Origin: Desulfococcaceae bacterium HSG9
GTDB lineage: Bacteria > Desulfobacterota > Desulfobacteria > Desulfobacterales > JAUCGF01
Length of the DNA: 64,000 nt
Direction of reading: 5' to 3'
NCBI GenBank assembly: GCA_030378005.1
Contig: JAUCGF010000089.1
Coordinates: 1-64,000, forward strand
In this document: piece by piece, positions 9,701-16,607 of the stretch
Numbering within the stretch: position 1 is the stretch's first letter
Layout: each line of letters begins with the position of its first letter
The notes under the pieces: model-generated
The model's database searches: none
Told to the model about the DNA's origin: nothing
The model's input: the letters and a program-made list of their open reading frames with translations, nothing else
Translations under genes and position numbers: made by a program

Positions 9701-10211
9701 CCTGATGGTGATATTTATTCTGCTTTATATCCATTTTCACAGTATCATCGAGGCGACTGTGGTGATGGCGAGTCTTCCATTTGCATTGGTGGGCGGCGTG
9801 TGGCTGCTGTTTTTGTTGGATTACAATGTTTCGGTCGCCGTTGTGGTGGGCTTTATCGCTTTGGCCGGACTGGCCGCTGAAACCGGCGTGGTGATGCTGG
9901 TCTATTTGGATGAAACTTATAACCGAAAACGCCGGCAGGGTTCTATGAACACGGCCGCCGACCTGCACGCCGCTGTTATCGAAGGCGCGGTGGAGCGGGT
10001 GCGTCCCAAGCTGATGACGGTCGCTACCACGCTGATAGCTCTCTTACCGGTGATGTGGGGATCCGAAGCCGGATCACTGGTGATGAAACGCATCGCCGCG
10101 CCTATGGTGGGCGGCCTGATCTCATCCACAATATTGACGCTTATAATCATACCGGCGGTTTATGATATTTGGAAACGCTGGGAACTGGGAAAAATGAGGA
10201 ATGACGAATGA
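6726..10211 (+). CDS. cusA: CusA-type RND heavy-metal efflux pump
   Basis: A 1161-aa inner-membrane proton-driven exporter of the HME-RND family. Standard features are present: a first TM helix right after the start, two large periplasmic loops, and the TM4 proton-relay motif GVMVDASVVLVENAHK. The three methionines that bind Cu(I)/Ag(I) in E. coli CusA appear to be conserved in their motifs: M624 in LLYMPTTLPGIS, M674 in APLSMIETT and M785 in IDMLSTGIKTPVGIK. This favours monovalent copper/silver over Zn/Co/Cd. It is longer than usual because a Trp-rich segment in the periplasmic porter region (FFSHWPGWLK..WIWPE, from residue 693) is repeated 36 residues later (FFSDWPDWLK..RIWPE, from 729). 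It is translationally coupled to the adaptor. Confidence 0.92.
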   Translation: MIEKIIEWSVKNKFMVVLACLFTVVGGVLAMRNMPLDAIPDLSDVQVIIYTEYPGQAPRVVEDQVTYPLTTAMLSVPFAKNVRGYSFFGISFVYIIFEDGTDLYWARSRVLEYLNFVSGRLPLGITPSLGPDATGVGWVYEYILKDTTGKYDLQQLRSLQDWYIRYELTAVHGVSEVAGIGGFVKQYQVEVDPNKLLAYNLSVRKIRRAIQRSNNDVGGKLIEMGETEFMVRGLGYIRSLQDLENIAVGIDKMGTPVLLKSIANIQIGPELRRGILEWNGEGEVVGGIVVMRYGENALEVIRAVKAKLKELEKGLPEGVTIEMGYDRANLIQRAVRNLTGKLLEEMAVVALICIIFLLHLRSAFVTIFTLPVGILISFMIMYFLGINANIMSLGGIAIAIGVMVDASVVLVENAHKHLEKDRGKKPHTEIIMAASKEVGPALFYSLLIITVSFLPVFSLEEQSGRLFKPLAYTKTFAMAASSVLAITVIPVLMTFFIREAPISADISRKRRWLLRVIVIAGPALLVTVAGLLGFDLPDYSLAAALGLSVFILVCLIRQKIIPEKRNPLSRFFIRIYMPLIRLVLEWRKTVLLLALVVLTATWYPASKLGSEFMPPLNEGDLLYMPTTLPGISITKAKELLQQTDKIIQRFPEVRHTLGKIGRAETATDPAPLSMIETTIMLRPQAEYEMVRTDRFFSHWPGWLKGPLTWIWPEVTRGKIIHEWRKKKIKRFFSDWPDWLKTHLTRIWPEERYITIDELAEDLDRAIQFPGLTNAWTMPIRTRIDMLSTGIKTPVGIKLMGPDLDVLSELGARFEAVIQDVPGTLSAYSERVTGGNYLDFNIKREHIARYGLTVGDVQDVIMTAIGGMNVTYTTEGLERYPVNLRYNRELRDNIERLKRVLIPAPTGAQVPLAQLADFSIHKGPAGIKSENSRLTAWIYVDIKGVDVGSFVKNAKATVDREIDIPTGYSVVWSGQFEYMEKARKTLNVIIPMTLMVIFILLYIHFHSIIEATVVMASLPFALVGGVWLLFLLDYNVSVAVVVGFIALAGLAAETGVVMLVYLDETYNRKRRQGSMNTAADLHAAVIEGAVERVRPKLMTVATTLIALLPVMWGSEAGSLVMKRIAAPMVGGLISSTILTLIIIPAVYDIWKRWELGKMRNDE

Positions 10212-10221
10212 CGATAAATGT

Positions 10222-10246
10222 AGGGGCAATCCCTTGTGGTTGCCCT
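10222..10246. repeat. Short dispersed palindrome after cusA
   Basis: GGGCAA (10224-10229) and TTGCCC (10240-10245) form a hairpin inside a GTAGGGGCAATCCCTTGTGG-type sequence, followed by TTT. It starts about 10 nt after the pump stop codon. It could act as a weak terminator or simply be one copy of a dispersed repeat. Confidence 0.5.
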
Positions 10247-10361
10247 TTAACGACCTTTATCTTAAAATACTTTACTTATCCGCAATCCATGCAGATTGAT
10301 GACAAACAGTAAATTTTTAACCCCTTTAACCTGACTCAAACTTTAATTGAAAGGAACTGTT

Positions 10362-10856
10362 ATGAAGAAGTTAATGAACATTCAGACAATTGTAATCGCG
10401 TTGATGATCGCGCTGGCTCCGTTCGGATTCGCGGCTGATGACAGCAATAAAAAAGACGCTCCCAAGATGGACCATTCAGCTCATAAAACAGACCATTCCT
10501 CCCATAATATGGGAGGTTATTTTCACCAATCCACTGTGGACGGCTTCGCTTTCACCTACAAACTGATTGACATGATGGCTAAAATGAAAGATATGGCTGA
10601 TAAACCGAAAATGAAAGACACTCATCACTTGATGGTGTATGTCAGAGACGCTCATGGCCATCTAATGAAACAGGCGAAAGTCGGCTTTATGATTCAAGGC
10701 CCTGACAACGCCAAACAAAAAAAGATGTGCATGGCCATGGGCGGCGGGTTCGGCGCGGATGTCAATTTTAAATCAAAAGGTGTTTATACCATCATGGTCA
10801 AAGTGGTGGCCGGAGATAAAACCCTGATGGATAAATTTGAACATGAAGTGAAATAA
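10362..10856 (+). CDS. Periplasmic Met/His-rich protein of the copper locus
   Basis: A 164-aa exported protein with a signal peptide of about 25 residues (start ATG 10362, with AAAGGA 6 nt upstream; an in-frame TTG at 10347 is less likely). The mature N-terminus is a metal-ligand-rich linker (DHSAHKTDHSSHNMGG), followed by a Met/Lys-rich stretch (MMAKMKDMADKPKMKD) and a predicted beta-sandwich (HHLMVYVRDAHGHLMKQAKV ... GVYTIMVKVVAGDKTLM), similar in pattern to FixH/YtkA-like domains. It lies 150 bp after the pump on the same strand. A periplasmic copper-binding or chaperone role is inferred from composition and location. It is not CusF by sequence pattern. Confidence 0.65.
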   Translation: MKKLMNIQTIVIALMIALAPFGFAADDSNKKDAPKMDHSAHKTDHSSHNMGGYFHQSTVDGFAFTYKLIDMMAKMKDMADKPKMKDTHHLMVYVRDAHGHLMKQAKVGFMIQGPDNAKQKKMCMAMGGGFGADVNFKSKGVYTIMVKVVAGDKTLMDKFEHEVK

Positions 10857-11246
10857 CTAAAAGTTTAGCATGAACATGGATTGTGGATAAGTAAAAGATT
10901 TTGAGAGAAGGTGTCAGTACGTTGTTCCTGACACCTTAACACTGAAACACACATAAAGTCTTTTAAATACAAAATATTACAGACACGTTTTATTGTTCTT
11001 TTGCTTTTGCCGGACAAAAAATATTGTGCCAACAAGCTCAATGCGTCTTTTTGAATAACGGGGTTTCGATTGAAAAACCAGCAATTGGATCACCACGCTT
11101 TTCATTCGAGCAATATATTTTTAAATTTTTTACTAAATCTTTATTTTTTCGTTCAACAATTGTATCGTTAATGCGATTGTCGTTTTGAAACTGTAAGTTC
11201 AGCACTCCTTCAGCCAACACACAAAAGCCAAACAGGAACATAAAAA
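10857..11246. other. Spacer between the copper locus and the defence locus
   Basis: About 390 bp, AT-rich, with no convincing gene. It holds the hairpin at 10908-10937. The 5' end of the helicase transcript must start here, but no clear promoter pair could be picked. Weak open frames on the minus strand lack ribosome binding sites. Confidence 0.5.
10908..10937. terminator. Possible terminator hairpin (no U-tract)
   Basis: AAGGTGTCAG (10908-10917) and CTGACACCTT (10928-10937) form a perfect 10-bp stem with a 10-nt loop, about 50 nt after the stop of the preceding gene. There is no T-run on either side, so it is not a canonical intrinsic terminator. Its position at the end of the copper locus still suggests a transcript-end or stability role. 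Confidence 0.4.
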
Positions 11247-14200
11247 ATGAACACACCCTCTGCGAACAAAGAACAAACCATGCAAGCATCCATCGATATT
11301 TTTAATATTCATCAAAAGATAATGGATGATTATGAGCATTTTGTCGGCAGCTTTATCAATATTAAAGATGCCCAGATTAAAGCCGCTGTGGAAGCCGAGA
11401 TCGATCAGGGAAAATTCTGGCCTGAACCTCTGATACAGTTCAATCCTTCCTTTGAACAGGGCGAAGCGGCCCAGGCGCTTTGCGACAGTGGTGGGTTGCA
11501 TCCCGATATAGCCAAAATTTTTAAAAATTACGACCTGTTCAAACATCAGGTTAAAGCAATCAAAAAGGGCGTCCAAGGCTTGGATTTTGTTGTCACGTCG
11601 GGCACAGGCTCAGGCAAGTCGCTCACTTTTCTTGCTACTGTTTTTGATTATCTGCTAAAAAACAAAGCCGCAAAAGGAATCAAAGCCGTTATTGTTTATC
11701 CGATGAACGCTTTGATCAATTCGCAGTCAGAGGAGATAACCAAATTCAAGGATAACTACGAATCCGAACCAGGCCAGACGTTTCCGATCAGTTTTGCAAA
11801 ATATACGGGGCAGGAAGGCGAAGACCGGCGCAAAGCGGTGAAAGAGGAACTTCCTGATATTATTCTGACCAATTATATGATGCTGGAGTTGATCCTGACA
11901 CGCTCAAAAGAAAACAGTATCCGCAATTCGTTGTTTGATAATTTAAAATTCCTTGTATTTGATGAACTGCACACTTACAGAGGCAAACAGGGGTCGGATA
12001 TTGCGCTGTTGATTCGAAGGATTAAAGCGCAAGCGGCACAGCCTGTTTTATGTATCGGAACATCCGCCACAATGGCATCCGAAGGCTCTGTTTCCGATCA
12101 AAAAAAGAGCGTTGCCCAAGCAGCCTCTGAAATATTCGCCGCTTCGTTTTCAGAAGAACAGATCATTAATGAATACTTGACCAGGTGTTTCGATTATGAT
12201 GGCGCATTACCGACCCAACAAACCCTGGCTGATGCTTTACAAGCGAAAATTGATCCGGCTGTCCCTGAAGCCCATTTAAAAATGCATCCTCTGAGTATAT
12301 GGCTTGAAAACCGAATCGCCCTTGATGAAAATGATGGGATGCTGGTAAGAAACAAGCCCATGCGGTTTTCCGAAATTGTGAGCCGCCTGGCCCTGGATTC
12401 CGGTGTGGATGATCGCTTATGCACCAAACAATTACGGCGGTTTTTAAGATGGCTGGCCAATGTCAATGCCATACAAGCGGATAAAAGATACACCTTTCTG
12501 CCGTATAAAATCCACCAGCTCATATCCCAAACCGGAACGGTGCATGTTTCCTTAGACAACAGCGCTGACCGCATCATCAGCCTTGATCCGGCCACACATA
12601 AAGGCCGGGGAGAGTCGCGCGTCCCCATATTTCCGGCAGTGTTCAGCCGAATTTCGGGCGATACGTTTATTTGTGTGAATAAATCTATTGATGATCAAAA
12701 ATTAAAACCGCGCGAGTTCAGAGAGATTTTAAGCGATGAAGAAGATATCACCTCCGGTTATATTATTCAGGATATGGATGTATGGAATCCGGCTACTGAC
12801 TTGGAGCAGTTGCCTGATGCCTGGATTCAGACAGACAAACAGGGCCGTTATAAACCGCAAAAAAAATACAAGGACAGGTTGCCCCGGAAAATCTATTTTG
12901 ATCGCCAAGGAAATTTTTCTGGCAGAAATGAATATGAATACCAAGGCTGGTTTATGCCGGCCAAGCTTTTATTTGATCCCACCTGTGGCGCTCAATACGA
13001 TCCCAAGACCAGCGAAGCCACCAAACTGACCCGCCTGGGCAGCGAAGGCCGCAGCACATCCACTACGGTGTTAGCTTATTCGATCTTAAAGCAATTGGAA
13101 GAACACGGCTTTCAAGAAAAAGACCAAAAGCTGCTTAGTTTCACCGATAATCGCCAGGATGCGGCCCTGCAATCAGGCCATTTCAACGATTCTTTAAAAG
13201 TGATCCGTCTTCGGGCGGCGATCTATCAAGCCCTTGTTAAATACAAGGAGTTAGATTTTACAAATCTGGATCAAGCCATCTTCGAGGCGCTTGATTTGTC
13301 CCCGGAAGAATACGCGGCCAAACCGGAAACCGCCTTTCCTGGCGCAATTAAGGACAATGAAGACGCCTTTAAACATTATCTGATGTATCGCGCTTTATAT
13401 GATTTAAGACGCGGCTGGCGTGTGGTGCTGCCCAATCTTGAACAGTGCGCCCTGTTGACGATTGATTATAAATACCTTAAAGAAAATTGCGCGTCCGATG
13501 CACTCTGGCAAAAGGTCCCTTTTCTAAATATTCTGTCACCCCTGGAGCGCGCTGAAGTCATGTATCAGATTTTGGATTTTTTTAGAAAGTCGTATGCCTT
13601 GCACAGTGAAGTGTATTTATCGAATAATGCCATTCATGCCAAAAGCAAAGTGATCCGGGAAAGGTTAAAACAGGCCTGGAAATTTGATGAAAATGAAAAA
13701 ATCGACGTTCCAGTTAAAATGGGGTATGAGCCTTTAAAAAGAGGTTCCCGGGTTTTTTGGAAAAGTGTCGGCCCTGCCAGCGCTTTGGGCAAATACCTTA
13801 AATATGAAGCCAAACAAAAAGATATTGATTTAAACCGCCAAGCGTATAATAAATTAATTCAGGTTTTATTGAAGCAATTAGGCAATGCCGGATGGCTGCA
13901 CCCAACCACAGGAAAAAATAAGGCTGATAAGGAAACCCCTTTATACCAACTGCGCGTTGACCAGATTATCTGGAAACTCGGTGATGGCAAGCGGGTTAAG
14001 CAGGATTTCGTTAAAATCAGGTCATACAAAAACTATGAGCAGAAACCCAATACGTTTTATCAGAAATTTTATAAAACCGATTTTAGCTGCCAAAAGAAAC
14101 TGATTGGAAAAGAACACACCGGACAGCTTGGCAATGCTGATCGAATTGAGCGGGAAGAAAAATTCAAGGAAGGTGAATACAGCGCCCTGTTTTGTTCCCC

Positions 14201-16367
14201 CACAATGGAGCTTGGAATCGATATATCCGAATTAAGTGTTGTCCACATGCGTAATGTTCCGCCCAACCCCGCCAATTATGCGCAAAGAAGCGGCCGCGCC
14301 GGGCGAAGCGGCCAAGCCGCGCTCGTATTCACCAGTTGTTCGGCGTATTCTCCCCATGACAGCCACTACTTCAAACATGCCCAAGACCTGGTTGCGGGCG
14401 CGGTGGCTCCGCCCCTGATCGATCTGACCAATAAGGAGCTGTTAGAAACCCACTTAAACGCGGTCTGTTTGGCACAAATCCGCCTAAACGAACTCAACCA
14501 AAGCCTGATTGATCTGATGGATAAGGATAATAAAGCAAAACTGCCGCTTTTGCCCGAGATCAAGGAAACGCTGAATCTGGGTCAGCAATCCAAAAAGGCG
14601 ATCTGGCATATTTTTAAGAAAGTGATATCCGATTTCAAGTCTTTGAAATCACCCGCAATGGCTTGGATGGATGATGAGCAGATCGACCGCATTATCAACA
14701 CGTTTTCCCAAAATTTCAACCGTGCCTTGGACCGCTGGCGAAGGTCATACACATCAGTTCAAAATCAATTGGCCAGGGCCAATCAGATAATCGAAAGCGG
14801 CATCTATTTGAGCAATTCCAATGAAATGAAAGAAGCCAAAAGAAATGTCGCTCAGGCCATTCGGCAACGAGACCTACTCGAAAACAGAGTGTTCTACGGC
14901 AGCCTTTCGGAATTTTACCCCTATCGCTATCTTGCGGCCGAAGGTTTCTTGCCCGGTTATAATTTCACCCGCCTGCCTATCCGAACCTTTATTCCGGCAG
15001 GCGATTCCGGTGAGTATATATCCCGGCCCCGTTTCATCGCGTTAAGAGAGTTCGGGCCGCGCAATATCATTTATCACAAAGGTTCCAAATACCAAATTGA
15101 GCAGTTATCCGCCCAGGAAGTCGAACTGAATTTGCAGAAAGCCAAAGTCAGCAAAAATTCCGGCTATATTATGATGGGGGATGAGTTTTCTTATGAAATC
15201 TGTCCTTTCAGCGATGTCTCTCTCAGCGGCGAGGCGAGCGAAATATATACCCACCTTCTTGAAATGGCGGAAACCCGCACACGCCAAATGGACCGGATAT
15301 CGTGTGAAGAGGAGGAAAGATTGTCGCGCGGCTTTGACGTAAAGACCTATTTTTCCATGCCTGCCGGAGGGCTTGACACGGTCCGCAAAGCCAAGATAAA
15401 AAATGAAGGGGAAGAATTTTTATTTATCCGCTATCTCCCTCGCGCCCGTTTGATTCAGATCAATCGCAAATGGATACGGTCCAAAGAAAAAGGGTTTCTC
15501 ATGGGGTTGAACTCCTGCCAATGGAAAAAAGAGACCTATAACGCTGATGCGGAAACCGCCGAACCGGTCGAAAGAGTCAAACTGATCGCTTATGACACCG
15601 CCGACGCCTTGTACATCGAACCCATCAAAGCCCTGGACATCACCCCCGCCGGCGTAATTACATTGCAATATGCCTTAAAACGTGCGATTGAAAAGGTGTT
15701 TCAGGCTGAACCTCGTGAAATCGGCGCGGAACTGATGGGCGATGAACAGCAGCCCAACATTTTTATTTATGAGGCGGCTGAGGGCAGTTTGGGAATTTTG
15801 TCGCAATTTATTGAAGATAAAGCTGTGTTTGGCAAGGTCATTGACCAGGCCATCGCGATATGCCGATATGATGACCCTGATTATAAGGACGAAGCCTCTT
15901 ATGATGATCTGCTGAGTTATTATAACCAGCGCTATCATGATGTGATCAACCGTTATGAAATTCAGGAGGCCTTGGCAAAACTGAAAATATGTGACGTTGA
16001 AATCATTACCAACCAAACTTTTGGTGATTATGAACAGCATTATCAGCAGCTTTTAAATCGGATTGATCCTGATTCCATTACCGAGTTGAAATTTTTGAAT
16101 TATCTTTATGACAATGGCTTGAAACTCCCGGATGCCGCCCAAAAAACCGTTGAAGGCGTCTTGTGCCAACCGGATTTTTTCTACGAACCGGATGTTTGGG
16201 TGTTTTGTGACGGCAAACCGCATGACAAACCGACCGTCAAGGCCAAAGATAAGTTGCAGCGCGCCGCTATCCTGAACCGTGGCGATCAGGTTTGGGTGTA
16301 TTATTATATGGATAAGCTTGATCAAATAATTGGCAAAAGACCGGATATTTTTAAAAAGGTAAAGTAA
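11247..16367 (+). CDS. Large DEAD-box helicase with DUF1998-like and C-terminal nuclease-like domains (DISARM DrmA/Druantia DruE-like)
   Basis: A 1706-aa superfamily 2 helicase. Visible motifs: Walker A TSGTGSGKS at residues 117-125, DELH at 239-242, GTSATM soon after, and a helicase C-lobe with CSPTMELGIDISEL and QRSGRAGRSG near 1013. This motif set is that of the YprA/MrfA helicases. A DUF1998-like region follows at about 1450-1560, with FIYEAAEGSLGIL from about 1507. The last 90 residues (CQPDFFYEPDVWVFCDG, then LNRGDQVWVYYYM) have the spacing of a Vsr-like PD-(D/E)xK nuclease. Helicase plus DUF1998 in one chain recalls DrmA+DrmB of DISARM and DruE of Druantia. The gene heads a same-strand set with an SNF2 helicase and an adenine methyltransferase, so defence is inferred from context. 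Confidence 0.8.
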   Translation: MNTPSANKEQTMQASIDIFNIHQKIMDDYEHFVGSFINIKDAQIKAAVEAEIDQGKFWPEPLIQFNPSFEQGEAAQALCDSGGLHPDIAKIFKNYDLFKHQVKAIKKGVQGLDFVVTSGTGSGKSLTFLATVFDYLLKNKAAKGIKAVIVYPMNALINSQSEEITKFKDNYESEPGQTFPISFAKYTGQEGEDRRKAVKEELPDIILTNYMMLELILTRSKENSIRNSLFDNLKFLVFDELHTYRGKQGSDIALLIRRIKAQAAQPVLCIGTSATMASEGSVSDQKKSVAQAASEIFAASFSEEQIINEYLTRCFDYDGALPTQQTLADALQAKIDPAVPEAHLKMHPLSIWLENRIALDENDGMLVRNKPMRFSEIVSRLALDSGVDDRLCTKQLRRFLRWLANVNAIQADKRYTFLPYKIHQLISQTGTVHVSLDNSADRIISLDPATHKGRGESRVPIFPAVFSRISGDTFICVNKSIDDQKLKPREFREILSDEEDITSGYIIQDMDVWNPATDLEQLPDAWIQTDKQGRYKPQKKYKDRLPRKIYFDRQGNFSGRNEYEYQGWFMPAKLLFDPTCGAQYDPKTSEATKLTRLGSEGRSTSTTVLAYSILKQLEEHGFQEKDQKLLSFTDNRQDAALQSGHFNDSLKVIRLRAAIYQALVKYKELDFTNLDQAIFEALDLSPEEYAAKPETAFPGAIKDNEDAFKHYLMYRALYDLRRGWRVVLPNLEQCALLTIDYKYLKENCASDALWQKVPFLNILSPLERAEVMYQILDFFRKSYALHSEVYLSNNAIHAKSKVIRERLKQAWKFDENEKIDVPVKMGYEPLKRGSRVFWKSVGPASALGKYLKYEAKQKDIDLNRQAYNKLIQVLLKQLGNAGWLHPTTGKNKADKETPLYQLRVDQIIWKLGDGKRVKQDFVKIRSYKNYEQKPNTFYQKFYKTDFSCQKKLIGKEHTGQLGNADRIEREEKFKEGEYSALFCSPTMELGIDISELSVVHMRNVPPNPANYAQRSGRAGRSGQAALVFTSCSAYSPHDSHYFKHAQDLVAGAVAPPLIDLTNKELLETHLNAVCLAQIRLNELNQSLIDLMDKDNKAKLPLLPEIKETLNLGQQSKKAIWHIFKKVISDFKSLKSPAMAWMDDEQIDRIINTFSQNFNRALDRWRRSYTSVQNQLARANQIIESGIYLSNSNEMKEAKRNVAQAIRQRDLLENRVFYGSLSEFYPYRYLAAEGFLPGYNFTRLPIRTFIPAGDSGEYISRPRFIALREFGPRNIIYHKGSKYQIEQLSAQEVELNLQKAKVSKNSGYIMMGDEFSYEICPFSDVSLSGEASEIYTHLLEMAETRTRQMDRISCEEEERLSRGFDVKTYFSMPAGGLDTVRKAKIKNEGEEFLFIRYLPRARLIQINRKWIRSKEKGFLMGLNSCQWKKETYNADAETAEPVERVKLIAYDTADALYIEPIKALDITPAGVITLQYALKRAIEKVFQAEPREIGAELMGDEQQPNIFIYEAAEGSLGILSQFIEDKAVFGKVIDQAIAICRYDDPDYKDEASYDDLLSYYNQRYHDVINRYEIQEALAKLKICDVEIITNQTFGDYEQHYQQLLNRIDPDSITELKFLNYLYDNGLKLPDAAQKTVEGVLCQPDFFYEPDVWVFCDGKPHDKPTVKAKDKLQRAAILNRGDQVWVYYYMDKLDQIIGKRPDIFKKVK

Positions 16368-16397
16368 ACCGATGGAATTTCTATGTATTCGGAAATG

Positions 16398-16591
16398 TAG
16401 GGTGGGTGAAGCGCAGCGCAACCCACCATCGTCCCCCGAGGAGTGCGAAAGTTAAGTGGAGCGGAGGAACGGAGCGGAACGGTCTTTCGCTGATTATTTT
16501 AGCGAAAGACCGCTTCGCTTAACTTCCGCACTCCTAAACGGCATTCAAACTCGTAAAAATGGTGGGTCTCGCTGCGCTTCACCCTGCCTAC
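16398..16591. repeat. Nested palindromic repeat between the two helicase genes
   Basis: Outer 32-nt inverted arms (16398-16429 and 16559-16590) carry TAGGGTGGGTGAAGCGCAGC and end in ACCCACC, so each arm is itself partly palindromic. Inside lies a second imperfect palindrome (about 16439-16491 / 16501-16535) of the GGAGTGCG...CGCACTCC family with an AGCGAAAGACCG core. Its left arm carries about 16 extra bases. The structure occupies nearly the whole 240-bp gap. Confidence 0.8.
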
Positions 16592-16607
16592 AAAACAAAT
16601 TAAGCCT

